A DNA stretch of 64,000 nucleotides, taken from contig JAPPFM010000053.1 of assembly GCA_028821605.1 (NCBI GenBank), positions 62,001 through 126,000 of the forward strand. The letters run 5' to 3'. Below, in pieces: positions 35,986-44,954 of this stretch. This DNA is from Candidatus Poribacteria bacterium (GTDB lineage Bacteria; Poribacteria; WGA-4E; WGA-3G). How positions within the stretch are numbered: position 1 is the first letter of the stretch; each line of letters opens with the position of its first letter. Below the pieces are notes generated by a model, which was not told the DNA's origin, made no database searches, and saw only the letters and a list, made by a program, of their open reading frames with translations. Both the position numbers and the translations under genes were made by a program.

Positions 35986-37602
35986 TTACCGATTACCAAT
36001 GATTTTTCCTGCATCGTCACCACCCAAACAGAAAATATATCGATCGCTTGAACCGATATAGAGCAGTCCATTGGCAATCGCGGGTGATGAATAAAGTTCT
36101 ATATTTCGGGTAACAATTCTCGTATTAAACTCCCACTGTACCTCTCCACCGTCAATAGAGAGGGCATAGATATATCCGTTTTTTGTTGCGGCGTAGACGG
36201 TGTCCATCGTCACGGCGGGTGAAGAGACGACGGGTCCACCAAGATGCGTTTTCCAATTGAGTTTTCCGTCTGTTGATTGGAGAGAATAGACGTATCCATC
36301 GCGCGAACCGAAGGTGACGGAACCATCCTGAACAGCAATCGCTGTCATGACGGCATCCTCTGCCTCATGTTCCCATACGATGTCGCCGGTTTCTGGGTCA
36401 AGCGCAACGACCTTACCGGCGGGGACGGGCGCGCTATCCGAAAAATTGCCTCTTCCAAGCCCGAAAAAGACGAGATTTTCATCGGTACTTGGACTGCCCC
36501 ACACAGGATACGGCATCTGCTTCGACCATGCTTCAGCACCTGTTTGAGCATCGACAGCGTAGATCCGATAATCCCCATAGCCTGTGCCAAAGTAAACCTT
36601 GTCTTTATGCACGACAGGAGACATGTCCGCATGAATGTCTTTATAGTGCCATATCGCTTGCCCTTCCAATGCATCGATACAATAAACCCCATCGGCTCCT
36701 GCTGTAAAATAGAGTTTGCCTTGGCTGATGAAAGGGGTCGATTCAACATGGCTTGCTGTTTGGAAGGACCAGATAAGTTCACCGGTTTTCGCGTCAAGGC
36801 ATCGGAGGCGGCAATCGCTATCTTGGTGATAGCCTTCACCGATATAAACCCTACCACCAGCGACTGCAGGGGATGAAAAGATTGGGATAGATGAAGCGTG
36901 TCGCCAGAGCACCTTCTGTGTTTTTGTATCAATACAGTAGGTTGCTCCACCGAGCGAAAATATTGAACCGTGTGAGGATCCGATATAGAGGCGATTCCCA
37001 ACAACTGCTGGCGACGAAGAAAAGTCAACCGCCATGGCTCCTTCCTCTCTGAAAACCCATGCCGGTGTTTCTTTTGTTGGACCTGGGAGTGTGTCTGCAT
37101 GTCCTGTCCGGTTTTTTCCGCTTCGGAAAGTTGCCCATGTCTTGTTGAGATGTGTACTTCCGGTGTCTGTGTTCTGAACCGTTGCCTCAAGTCCCTGTGT
37201 TGTCGGATTCGTCGCTATCTTGATCAGGTTGTAGGTTCCCCATACGAATCCCACAAGGAAAATTAGACTCAGAATGGAAACTGTGATTTTGTGGGCAATC
37301 GCGAAGTCACGAAACTTGTAGAAAAGCATTTTGGTTGTGTCCCGCGCAAACACGAGGGCAGTGATGAGCGCAACCCCAACAAAGGCAAGAATCTGTGGGA
37401 CGATACTCAACAGTGCTGTAAGGGGTCCCAGCAGCTGCGGGATAACCGCATGCGCGGGGTTGGCAGAAGCCAAAAAAACAAGAGAGAGGCTTACTATTAG
37501 CAGCAATTTTGTATTGGCTGTCGGTTGTCGGCTTTTGAAAACCTTCAGAAAAGAGGTTTTCTTGCTGACTGCTGACTGCCATTTTAATTTTGCTTTTCTC
37601 AT
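35986..37602 (-). CDS. PQQ-like beta-propeller membrane protein
   Basis: Up to 538 residues. The first about 25 residues are encoded by a family A repeat (WQSAVSKKTSFLKVFKSRQPTAN), then come one or two hydrophobic segments (LLLIVSLSLVFLASANPAHA; ILAFVGVALITALVF) and another membrane helix (ITVSILSLIFLVGFVWGTY). From about residue 165 a PQQ/PQQ-DH-like eight-bladed propeller is seen with repeated FSSPAVVGNRLYIGS, IFSSPAVAGGRVYIGEG, VVSSPAVTMDTVYAATKNGYIYAL. No PQQ-ligand or catalytic motif; such propellers often bind protein partners. A TTG at 37508 could be the original start. Confidence 0.85.
   Translation of the reverse strand: MRKAKLKWQSAVSKKTSFLKVFKSRQPTANTKLLLIVSLSLVFLASANPAHAVIPQLLGPLTALLSIVPQILAFVGVALITALVFARDTTKMLFYKFRDFAIAHKITVSILSLIFLVGFVWGTYNLIKIATNPTTQGLEATVQNTDTGSTHLNKTWATFRSGKNRTGHADTLPGPTKETPAWVFREEGAMAVDFSSSPAVVGNRLYIGSSHGSIFSLGGATYCIDTKTQKVLWRHASSIPIFSSPAVAGGRVYIGEGYHQDSDCRLRCLDAKTGELIWSFQTASHVESTPFISQGKLYFTAGADGVYCIDALEGQAIWHYKDIHADMSPVVHKDKVYFGTGYGDYRIYAVDAQTGAEAWSKQMPYPVWGSPSTDENLVFFGLGRGNFSDSAPVPAGKVVALDPETGDIVWEHEAEDAVMTAIAVQDGSVTFGSRDGYVYSLQSTDGKLNWKTHLGGPVVSSPAVTMDTVYAATKNGYIYALSIDGGEVQWEFNTRIVTRNIELYSSPAIANGLLYIGSSDRYIFCLGGDDAGKIIGNR
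37507..37585. repeat. Family A repeat within the 5' coding region of the PQQ gene
   Basis: Contains GGCTGTCGGTTGTCGGC, a TTGAAAACC...GGTTTTC hairpin, and GCTGACTGCTGACTGCC on the plus strand. It lies in the first 30 codons of the minus-strand frame. Confidence 0.7.
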
Positions 37603-37620
37603 CTTCAGTTACCTCGTGCG

Positions 37621-38796
37621 TTACTTGGACGCTTCCAAAAATCCTGTGGCGAAATGTACCAGATTCTCAAGCATCCGACGATTTTTGGAGACTTGTGCGC
37701 TCCTATCGTTGCGGAGACTGGTGACGAGATACATTCCTTTTCCGTATTTCAGTTTGGCAACGACAATTTCTTTTCCATTGTTGGTGGTTGCCAGTACTTG
37801 ATACTTTTCGTTCCATCCGTTCCATGTATCATCAAGCGCGAGTTGCCCTGAACGGATACGATTGGGTGCCTTAAAGAGTTCACCTGCGTGGGCTGTCGGT
37901 TTGAAATCATTTCGGTGTGGGCTTTCCACACCGTTGAGGGCTTCAGGCAGCCACCCCGTCTCACATGGACGGTTGTCATCGCTATCCTGTCCAGAAGAAA
38001 TGACTATGCCGCCGTTCTTTACAAATTCTTTAATCTTTCTCTCTTGTTCCCTGTTGAGTCGGTATCTGCCTTCGGAGAGTGCACGGAAACCGAGCCATAG
38101 GATGTCTGCTTCACGAAGGGTCGGTAAATTTCGGTCGGTCGTTGCGTGATAGACAAAACCGAAGTCCGCTACAGCATCGAGTTCAGCGATAGCACGGGGT
38201 TCTGACTCATATCTGTCTGTTTTGAGCAATAGGAGTTGAAGGGCATCTCCACTGAGCATCGTACGCAATTCTTCTTGAAAATCCTGTGTTGAATCGCGTC
38301 TTGAGACTTTGTCGTTATTGAGGTATTTTTCAGTGTGTGTAAACAGCCACCACCCCCATTCGTTTCGCTGTTTTGTGGTTTGGGTTTGAAACCATTTCCC
38401 ACTTATGTGTGCGAGGCTATCAATTCGTCTGCCTTCTTTGAGATAAAAGATGATAATCGGCGCATCCTGTTTTATAAGGCGCATTGCCTCTTCTCTGTGA
38501 TCCACTTTTCCTTTGTAGACATCAAGTCGGATCTTGATCTCCTGAAATTCACTGGTGCCTTTGAGATTTTCTACGACCTTGACTTTCGCTGTCTTTCGCT
38601 TGGTATTAACCTCAGTAACGGTTCCGAATACGACGTTGGTGCTTTCGGAAACAATTTGTCTGACGGTGTACCGTTTTGCGATGTATCCTTCAGCAGGGAC
38701 CTGGATCAGCATGAGGGCACTCATAATAAGTAAACTAAACAGGGAGTACGATTTCCAAATAGTGCGTAATTTACAATTTAAGGTTGATGTTCGCAT
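37621..38796 (-). CDS. Exported protein with GATase1-like C-terminal domain
   Basis: 391 residues from ATG 38796 (GGAGG site 10 nt upstream). A signal-anchor (SLFSLLIMSALMLIQVPAEG) leads to an N-terminal region starting RYTVRQIVSESTNVVFGTVTEV, an arrangement seen in exported proteins of planctomycete-type bacteria. The C-terminal half (ADILWLGFRALSEGR, KIKEFVKNGGIVISSGQD, GKGMYLVTSLRND) resembles the GATase1/DUF4159-like fold also present in BatA-type proteins, without a catalytic Cys. It is 18 nt upstream of the PQQ gene and probably cotranscribed. Function unknown. Confidence 0.75.
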   Translation of the reverse strand: MRTSTLNCKLRTIWKSYSLFSLLIMSALMLIQVPAEGYIAKRYTVRQIVSESTNVVFGTVTEVNTKRKTAKVKVVENLKGTSEFQEIKIRLDVYKGKVDHREEAMRLIKQDAPIIIFYLKEGRRIDSLAHISGKWFQTQTTKQRNEWGWWLFTHTEKYLNNDKVSRRDSTQDFQEELRTMLSGDALQLLLLKTDRYESEPRAIAELDAVADFGFVYHATTDRNLPTLREADILWLGFRALSEGRYRLNREQERKIKEFVKNGGIVISSGQDSDDNRPCETGWLPEALNGVESPHRNDFKPTAHAGELFKAPNRIRSGQLALDDTWNGWNEKYQVLATTNNGKEIVVAKLKYGKGMYLVTSLRNDRSAQVSKNRRMLENLVHFATGFLEASK

Positions 38797-38849
38797 TGAA
38801 TTTTTCCTCCTGTGTTCATCGTAGAATATGCTTATAGGATTCCACAAGC

Positions 38850-38975
38850 CTCCCAGATATTTAGTAGATCCGAAGCGAGTTCATTGTAGTCAATCGTTTA
38901 ACTTGTGGGTCCCCGTGTGGCTACGGATATTCACACGTTTCCCCATGCTTTAGCTTGGGGTTATTGACCCAATTT
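38850..38975. mobile_element. Possible IS200/IS605-type right-end remnant
   Basis: On the plus strand, GTGGGTCCCCGTGTGGCTACGG is followed by ATATTCACACGTTT and the hairpin CCCCATGC-TTTA-GCTTGGGG (38941-38960). This string order resembles the 3' end of tnpB genes and the terminal hairpin of IS605-family elements. No transposase or tnpB frame is present, so it would be a relic or a non-autonomous copy. It overlaps the last codons of the YbjQ gene. Confidence 0.4.
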
Positions 38976-39285
38976 TAACAGCGGTTCCGGTCGCCGTCAC
39001 CATCAGCATGCCGTTATTGGCACCCAGTACTTCATAGTCGATGTCAATACCGACGACGGCATTAGCTCCTTTGCGTCGCGCTTCATCTTCCAGTTCTTGG
39101 AGGGCTGTTTCACGGGCTTCCGCAAACTTGCTCTCGTAAGTGCCTGAACGTCCATCGACAAGGTCCGTGAGACCTGCCATAAAATCGCGAAAAACGTTCG
39201 CACCCATAATCGCTTCACCAGTAACAAGGCCGAAGTATTCTCGAATCGGTCTACCTTCGATTGTGTTTGTGGTTGTCGTAATCAT
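38950..39285 (-). CDS. YbjQ/UPF0145 family protein
   Basis: 111 residues from ATG 39285, which overlaps the previous stop as TAATG. Family pattern: [24 protein letters not shown], a helical middle ([35 protein letters not shown]) and a final beta strand ([13 protein letters not shown]). Members form small pentameric proteins of uncertain role, sometimes called putative heavy-metal-binding proteins. Translationally coupled to the upstream D-threonine-aldolase-like gene. Confidence 0.9.
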   Translation of the reverse strand: MITTTTNTIEGRPIREYFGLVTGEAIMGANVFRDFMAGLTDLVDGRSGTYESKFAEARETALQELEDEARRKGANAVVGIDIDYEVLGANNGMLMVTATGTAVKIGSITPS

Positions 39286-40397
39286 TATTGTGCCTTTCCT
39301 CTCGCGGCGATCTCCCAAACGGACTCAACAATCCCGTTACGGATGCCGTAATACCTATCATGAAGATTCACTGTCGTACAACAGTGGGATGGTAAAATTT
39401 CAATTTTATCCCCCGGTGTGAGGGGAACGTTTACATCGGACACCTGTATTTTTCCGTGCTCCTCGGAAAGTCCGGTCATCTCTACGCCTGTTATACCAAG
39501 GGGTTGGGGAACGCCGAACTCTTTTGCGAGGACTTTCAAACCTGTATCTACAATCATTCGATCAGGGGTTGGGCGACTCACGACGGTTGCCAAAACCGAC
39601 AGCGAGCAGTCGAACTGTTCGCCAACACCTTCTACATTTCGGTAGGTGGAATCCATAAAGACATAGGACCCTGCCTGTACCTCTGTCATTTCAGGGATAC
39701 TTCCTGTGATATTGAAGGTGCCAGTACCACCACCACTCATGATGGGAACCTCTACGCCACGCTTTTCAACGTAGTGTTTTGCCTCGATTAAACGTTGCAT
39801 GGCTTCGCGTGCTGCGGCATCCCGTTCTGCTCGGTCCGGTCTGGAGACCGTATGTCCCTCATAACCCATTAAGCCTTCAAACTTCAAGTTTGGACTTTGA
39901 CGTATCTGCTCAGCGAGTTCTAATGCCGGTTTGCCCGGTTCAACCCCACACCGGTCCATACCGATGTTCACCTCTATTAAGGTTCTGACGGTTACGCCTT
40001 TGGCAGCGGCAGCCTCGGAGATGGCTTGCACGTTCTGCGGACTATCGACTGCAACCATGATCTCCGAGTGCTTCGCGAGGTTGATGAGGCGTGCAATCTT
40101 TTGTGCGCCGACAACTTGATTGGCGATCAGCACGTCTCGAATGCCAGCGTGAATGGCTGCTTCTGCCTCACCGAGTTTCGCACAGGTAACGCCGATGGCA
40201 CCAGCTGCGATCTGTTTATGGGTGATAATTGGCGTTTTGTGCGTCTTCATGTGAGGTCTCAGCGACGCGTTCACTGTGGTGAAGTAGTCCGCCATCGTCT
40301 GTATGTTAGCTTCCATTTTATCCAAATCGATCAGCAGTGCCGGTGTGTCTAATTCAGTTTTGTGCATGCCGATGAAGGGTTCAGTATTGTTGTTCAT
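39285..40397 (-). CDS. D-threonine aldolase / D-serine dehydratase-like PLP enzyme
   Basis: 370 residues. Fold-type III (alanine racemase-like) PLP enzyme: N-terminal [19 protein letters not shown] lysine in [10 protein letters not shown] (about residue 51), MDRCGVEPG, and a zinc-binding C-terminal [18 protein letters not shown]. The His-Cys metal pair and the N-terminal barrel fit the DSD1/DTA family, which cleaves D-3-hydroxy-amino acids or dehydrates D-serine. Substrate cannot be settled from sequence. It lies 13 nt downstream of the FAH gene, same strand. Confidence 0.9.
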   Translation of the reverse strand: MNNNTEPFIGMHKTELDTPALLIDLDKMEANIQTMADYFTTVNASLRPHMKTHKTPIITHKQIAAGAIGVTCAKLGEAEAAIHAGIRDVLIANQVVGAQKIARLINLAKHSEIMVAVDSPQNVQAISEAAAAKGVTVRTLIEVNIGMDRCGVEPGKPALELAEQIRQSPNLKFEGLMGYEGHTVSRPDRAERDAAAREAMQRLIEAKHYVEKRGVEVPIMSGGGTGTFNITGSIPEMTEVQAGSYVFMDSTYRNVEGVGEQFDCSLSVLATVVSRPTPDRMIVDTGLKVLAKEFGVPQPLGITGVEMTGLSEEHGKIQVSDVNVPLTPGDKIEILPSHCCTTVNLHDRYYGIRNGIVESVWEIAARGKAQ

Positions 40398-40410
40398 TAT
40401 GCCTTGACTC

Positions 40411-41364
40411 CTAAAGTTGCTTAACGGGGTTTGACAACGTGCCGAACCCGTCGATTTCTATCTGGACAACATCGCCTGCAGCGAGCGGCAGATCGTTCGG
40501 AACGATAATACCGGTACCCGTCGAAACAACGGTCCCAAATGGAATTGGATTATCACGCATCAGAAATTCGGTGAGCTCTTCAAATTTCCAGTTGATTTGA
40601 GATGTGTTGACATCACCTTGATAGAGTGTGTCTCCATCGCGAAGGACGGTGCACTGCATATCCAGATTGTACGGATCGTCCACTTCGGATGGTGTAACAA
40701 GCATAGGACCAAGTGCACAGCATCCGTAAAAGACTTTGGATTGTGGGAGATAGAGGGGGTTGTCGCGTTCAATGTCCCATGCGGATACGTCATTACAGAG
40801 GGTATATCCGATGATTTCTCCTTCGCTGCCGAGGACGTAGGCAAGTTCTGGTTCGGTTGCTGTTAGCGTGGAATCGCTCCGAATGCCAATGAAACCGTTC
40901 GGTCCGACGCAACGTGCCGGAGTTGCTTTGAAGAATATTTCAGGACGGTCGGCGTAATAGACGCGGCTGTAGATATCCTGTTCGCTGTCATCGTCGCGCA
41001 TATCCGCACTTCGTTTGTAGGTTACACCGCACCCCCAAACCTCAGGAGAATCGATCGGAAATAAAAGATGTGGGGTGTTTTCGTCAGGAGCAACATCTAA
41101 TTTTTTAAGCGTGAGTCCCTCAGGTTCGGTAGAGGCGTTTCCCACATCTGGAAGTGTACCGAGTTGGATCGGTGCAGGGGTTGCCACTTTCTCTTGGATG
41201 TCGGCAAGTATAACCCCAATGCTCATCTGTTCCCTATCTGCGAGTTCCAGGACTTCTAATACACCCGGTGATTCCTCGCTGGTTACGTCAATCACTTCCT
41301 CATCGCGGGTGACAATCCCAACCCGCTTCCCTAAGTTGGGTAAATGAAATTGAATTAGTTTCAT
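40411..41364 (-). CDS. Fumarylacetoacetate hydrolase (FAH) family enzyme
   Basis: 317 residues from ATG 41364 (IQFHLPNLGKRVGIV); the longer frame adds 25 unlikely residues. FAH fold: VWGCGVTYKRSADMR, ATEPELAYVL with the metal-binding Glu pair, NDVSAWDIERDNPLYLPQSKVF and the terminal VVSTGTGIIVPNDLPLAAGDVVQIEI. The LPQSK and CCALGPMLV stretch is like 2-keto-3-deoxy-pentonate dehydratases, so a role in pentose or uronate breakdown is possible; other FAH reactions are not excluded. Neighbouring genes (PhyH, aldolase-like) fit small-molecule catabolism. Confidence 0.88.
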   Translation of the reverse strand: MKLIQFHLPNLGKRVGIVTRDEEVIDVTSEESPGVLEVLELADREQMSIGVILADIQEKVATPAPIQLGTLPDVGNASTEPEGLTLKKLDVAPDENTPHLLFPIDSPEVWGCGVTYKRSADMRDDDSEQDIYSRVYYADRPEIFFKATPARCVGPNGFIGIRSDSTLTATEPELAYVLGSEGEIIGYTLCNDVSAWDIERDNPLYLPQSKVFYGCCALGPMLVTPSEVDDPYNLDMQCTVLRDGDTLYQGDVNTSQINWKFEELTEFLMRDNPIPFGTVVSTGTGIIVPNDLPLAAGDVVQIEIDGFGTLSNPVKQL

Positions 41365-41471
41365 ACTTTTAATTTTACCTTGCGGTTCGGTGTGGAGGGT
41401 TTGGGCAAGATCGTTCTTCTTCGTACACCCGCTTTCCACTTCGTTCCAAGCTTCGCGCTTTCGTTTTTAAT

Positions 41472-42290
41472 TTAGGAAAGTTCGAGTTCTGCCCATGTCT
41501 TAGCGTCTTTGACGACCGCGTCCGGTGTCCGTTGTGAACTCAGTAAATGTCCTTGTGTTGTCCGAAGCGTCGGTTGTCTGGCATCTTGATAGCGCCAATC
41601 TAAGCTCCATCGTATGTATTCAGTGCGGTTCGGCAAACCGCGGTGAAATAAGAGATTACTGAAAATAACGACATCTCCCGGCTCAATCTCAATACGTACC
41701 GCATCCCCTTCAACCGGCTTGATATAATCATCGTGGATGCGGAGATAGTATTTGTCTTGTTCGTGTGGAACAACGCCCCACTTGTGGCTCTGCGGAATGA
41801 ATTCCATACACCCGTTTTCAATATTGACGGGTACTAAAGGGGTCCAGACGTTCATCATTCGTAAGACATCTGCTTCCTTTGAAGTATAGCCAGCATCTTG
41901 ATGCCATAGGACCTCTGTTCGCTTGTTTGCGGGTAGCTTCGGACGAACGGAATAGTTTGGGTACAATCGTATCTCTGGACCGAGGATGATACCCGCGAGT
42001 TCAAGTAGGATAGGATGGGCGAACACGCCGAAAAACCCTTCCCGATGTAGTTCAGGACGAAAGATCGTTGGGTTTTCATCTGGATAATTTTCGTATATCT
42101 GAATCAGGCGGATTTCAAAGGGCGAATCTGAAAAAGTATCTGTCAGTTTTCCCTCTGCACACCGCTGCAACGCGAGTTCAGCGACTAACGCCTCGCATTC
42201 GTATTTGACTGCGTCAAGCGTTTCCTGCTCCAAGATGCCGCGCAGAATGGCAAACCCGTTTTCATTGAAGTTACTGATGACTGCTTCCAT
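41472..42290 (-). CDS. Phytanoyl-CoA dioxygenase (PhyH) family oxygenase, second copy
   Basis: 272 residues. Iron site HQDAGYTSKEAD (His-x-Asp, about residues 128-130), core NIENGCMEFIPQSHKWG, and the distal LFHRGLPNRTEYIRWSLDWRY containing the second His and the Arg that binds 2-oxoglutarate. Differs clearly from the copy at 7251, so not a recent duplicate. Lies 56 nt downstream of cysC and upstream of the FAH and aldolase-like genes, in the same direction; substrate unknown. Confidence 0.9.
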   Translation of the reverse strand: MEAVISNFNENGFAILRGILEQETLDAVKYECEALVAELALQRCAEGKLTDTFSDSPFEIRLIQIYENYPDENPTIFRPELHREGFFGVFAHPILLELAGIILGPEIRLYPNYSVRPKLPANKRTEVLWHQDAGYTSKEADVLRMMNVWTPLVPVNIENGCMEFIPQSHKWGVVPHEQDKYYLRIHDDYIKPVEGDAVRIEIEPGDVVIFSNLLFHRGLPNRTEYIRWSLDWRYQDARQPTLRTTQGHLLSSQRTPDAVVKDAKTWAELELS

Positions 42291-42346
42291 TTTCCTGCTC
42301 TCTGTGCGGTCCCGTTCGCGTTGCGCGATATACCTTTTCTCGCATT

Positions 42347-42979
42347 TTAGTTTCCAGCAGGGACTAAACCAGTTTCTACAAGGGACGCGACAACCGCATG
42401 TGCAGATTCTTCAATAGAGAGTTCCGCTGTATTCACCGTAACTTCGGGGTCAATGGGCGGTTCGTAAGGCGCGCTGATGCCGGTAAATTCCTTAATCTCT
42501 CCAGCACGCGCTTTTTTGTATAAACCCTTCGTATCGCGTTCTTCACAGACTTCAAGCGGACAGTCGACGAAAACTTCAACGAACCTGCCCTCAGCAATGA
42601 GTTCCCTTGCTTGATCCCTGTCGGCACGATAAGGTGAGATGAAGGCTGTCATGACGATGGTTCCTGCATCCGCAAAAAGTTTCGCCACTTCACCGATACG
42701 CCGGATGTTTTCCTCGCGGTCTTCGGGTGAAAATCCCAAATTCTTGTTCAATCCGTGTCGGACGTTGTCGCCGTCCAAGACATAGGTATGATGCCGCTGC
42801 TGATGTAAGACGTGTTCAACTGCATTCGCTAATGTTGATTTCCCTGATCCCGAAAGACCTGTAAACCAAATCACACAGCCTTTCTGATTCAGCAATTTTT
42901 CTCTGTCTTCTGCTGTGACAATTGCGTCGTGCCACGTAATGTTAGTTGCTTTCTGTTGAGCCAATCGATTATTCCTCAC
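42347..42979 (-). CDS. cysC: Adenylylsulfate kinase
   Basis: 210 residues from GTG 42979. Phosphorylates APS to PAPS. P-loop [14 protein letters not shown] (about residues 38-51), [26 protein letters not shown] (APS site), the [13 protein letters not shown] region and the lid [25 protein letters not shown]. No sulfurylase gene is nearby; a PAPS-supplying role for sulfation is possible since exported sugar-binding proteins are abundant (inference). A near-consensus promoter lies 70 nt upstream. Confidence 0.96.
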   Translation of the reverse strand: MRNNRLAQQKATNITWHDAIVTAEDREKLLNQKGCVIWFTGLSGSGKSTLANAVEHVLHQQRHHTYVLDGDNVRHGLNKNLGFSPEDREENIRRIGEVAKLFADAGTIVMTAFISPYRADRDQARELIAEGRFVEVFVDCPLEVCEERDTKGLYKKARAGEIKEFTGISAPYEPPIDPEVTVNTAELSIEESAHAVVASLVETGLVPAGN

Positions 42980-43048
42980 ATATTGATAAAGTGAAAAAAT
43001 TGAGGTTTTCCAAACCAGCCTCTATTGTCAAATCTGATCGTAAGTAAT

Positions 43049-43077
43049 ATTATACGCGCAGGGTGAAATAATGTCAA
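43049..43077 (-). promoter_or_regulatory. Consensus promoter for cysC
   Basis: On the minus strand, TTGACA (43077-43072) and TATAAT (43054-43049) separated by 17 bp: a perfect sigma70-type match. Confidence 0.75.
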
Positions 43078-43160
43078 CCTAAATGAGACTTAAACTAGCG
43101 TGGGTTCGAGAATAAAAACGGAGATGGATGTAGGTTGGAAGGAATCACCATCATACGATC

Positions 43161-44864
43161 TTACCTTGGCGGATTTTCGATGATACGGATAACTTGGTTT
43201 ATGGGGCTGTCCATATCTGAAAAATCGAGCGTTTGGCTGTGGCCCTTTTGCCATTTTACTTTGATAGATTGTATTGTTTCTTGTGTGCCGATACCAAAAT
43301 GGAGCATGGGTTCGCTACCAGAGGCGTAACTTCCACCACACGTTGCTTCTCTGAACTGCGTCGTCTCGTTTGTATGTACCCAGACTTTCGCTCCAATACC
43401 ATCGCGATTGCTTTCCGTACCGACGAGTCGAATTTTTACCCAGTTGTGTGTTTGGGAATCGCTTCGCAGTAACACAGGAGCCTCACTGCAACGTGTAACG
43501 AGAATATCCATCGCACCATCGTTGTTGTAATCACCGATGGCTACACCACGCCCGACAATAGGACGCTTAAAAAATGGACCGGCTGTCTCGGATACGTCTT
43601 TAAACTGCCCGTTTCCCGTGTTCTTAAAAATCTGGCTCTTCTGTTTGTAGGAGAGCGATGGCGTAATATCCGATACGTTGTCCCATACATGTCCATTTGC
43701 GACGAAAAGGTCAACCGTGCCGTCGTTGTCCGCGTCGAGAAACTGGGTTCCGAAACCGAGTTGTGAAAAACTTGAATCGGCAAGACCTGCTTCAAAGGTG
43801 GTCATCGTGTAGAAGCCGTCACTGTCGTTGTGAAAGAGACTGTTAATTTCCAGAGAGAAGTTTGTAATAAAGAGGTCACCTACTCCGTCATTATCGTAGT
43901 CACCGATGGCGATGCCCATACTGGCGGTTGCGCGTCCTTCTGAGTTGTAAGCGACCCCCGCGGTGGCAGCGATGTCTGTGAAGGTGCCGTTTCTGTTATT
44001 GCGATAAAGAAAATCAGGAACAGCATCGTTGGCGACGAAAATATCGGGATAACCATCGTCATTGTAATCTGTGAAGAGCGTGCCTAACCCTTTACCGGTG
44101 TTGTGAACGCCTGCACGGGTTGTAACGTCCGTGAAAGTACCATCACCGTCGTTTCGATAAAGCGTGTCACGCACCCCCGGATATTCGTGCGGACCACAGT
44201 AGATATGAATCCCTTCCAAAAAGCAGGCGTGGGCGGTCTCAAGTTGATAGTCCAGATAGTTCGCTACGTAAAGGTCGAGGTATCCGTCAAGGTTGAAATC
44301 GCCGAAGGAGGCACTGACACTCCAGTTGCCGTCCCCGACACCCGCGTGCGATGTAACGTCGGTAAAGGTGCCGTCACCGTTGTTCCGGTATAACTGGTTT
44401 TTACCGAAATTGGTGAGGTAGAGGTCGGTGTCGCCATCGTTGTCATAATCCGCGGCGAGACATCCCATCCCGTAACCCTTGTTTTGTTGAAGTCCTGCAC
44501 CTACTGTGACATCGACAAATGTTCCATCCCCCTTATTGCGATAGAGAACATTTGTATGGTCAGGATGTCTGTGGGGCTGTGGCGTGCGACTGAGAGTGCC
44601 GCTGTTGACGAGGTAGACATCGAGATGCCCATCGTTGTCGTAGTCGAAAAAGAGTCCACCGGATCCCATCGTTTCTGGGAGGTATTTCTGTTCGGATGCG
44701 CCGTTGGTGTGTTTGAAGTGGATACCGGCTTGCTGCGTCTGATCCGTAAAGTGGAGTGTTGTTTCAGCCGCGGACGGTATCGCAGTGCAGCTGATAAGTA
44801 TCAGGCAGGTGAATAGGCGGATTTCTGACTTGACACTCAGCGAGAAATAACAGTTGTTTTTCAA
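43161..44864 (-). CDS. FG-GAP repeat protein with ASPIC-UnbV domain (CRTAC1-like)
   Basis: 567 residues. A signal peptide region (LFTCLILISCTAIPSAAET) precedes FHFTDQTQQAGIHFKHTNGA-type opening sequence and at least seven FG-GAP blades (DYDNDGHLDVYLVN, LYRNKGDGTFVDVT, DYNDDGYPDIFVAND). The UnbV domain occupies about residues 485-565 (SNRDGIGAKVWVHTN, FGIGTQETIQSIKVKWQKG). It lacks the repeat-derived insert seen in the 12603 paralogue. Probably exported, Ca-binding, adhesive or structural. One of three UnbV genes here. Confidence 0.9.
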   Translation of the reverse strand: MKNNCYFSLSVKSEIRLFTCLILISCTAIPSAAETTLHFTDQTQQAGIHFKHTNGASEQKYLPETMGSGGLFFDYDNDGHLDVYLVNSGTLSRTPQPHRHPDHTNVLYRNKGDGTFVDVTVGAGLQQNKGYGMGCLAADYDNDGDTDLYLTNFGKNQLYRNNGDGTFTDVTSHAGVGDGNWSVSASFGDFNLDGYLDLYVANYLDYQLETAHACFLEGIHIYCGPHEYPGVRDTLYRNDGDGTFTDVTTRAGVHNTGKGLGTLFTDYNDDGYPDIFVANDAVPDFLYRNNRNGTFTDIAATAGVAYNSEGRATASMGIAIGDYDNDGVGDLFITNFSLEINSLFHNDSDGFYTMTTFEAGLADSSFSQLGFGTQFLDADNDGTVDLFVANGHVWDNVSDITPSLSYKQKSQIFKNTGNGQFKDVSETAGPFFKRPIVGRGVAIGDYNNDGAMDILVTRCSEAPVLLRSDSQTHNWVKIRLVGTESNRDGIGAKVWVHTNETTQFREATCGGSYASGSEPMLHFGIGTQETIQSIKVKWQKGHSQTLDFSDMDSPINQVIRIIENPPR

Positions 44865-44904
44865 TGTTTCCGTATATCCCGCGTTGTTGGTAGCAGTTAA
44901 TTTT

Positions 44905-44940
44905 TAAAAAATAAAGGCACCCAGCGAGTGGATGCCTTTA
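44905..44940 (-). terminator. Rho-independent terminator after the CBM-like gene
   Basis: AAAGGCACCCA / TGGATGCCTTT (one mismatch) with a GCGAG loop at 44913-44939; on the minus strand it is followed by ATTTTTTAAAAATT. Confidence 0.8.
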
Positions 44941-44954
44941 AGTGTGTGCTCTAC

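Noticed and set aside
36345-37190. Second minus-strand frame of 281 codons inside the PQQ gene
   Set aside because: It is an out-of-frame shadow of the propeller repeats; the propeller frame carries all family motifs.
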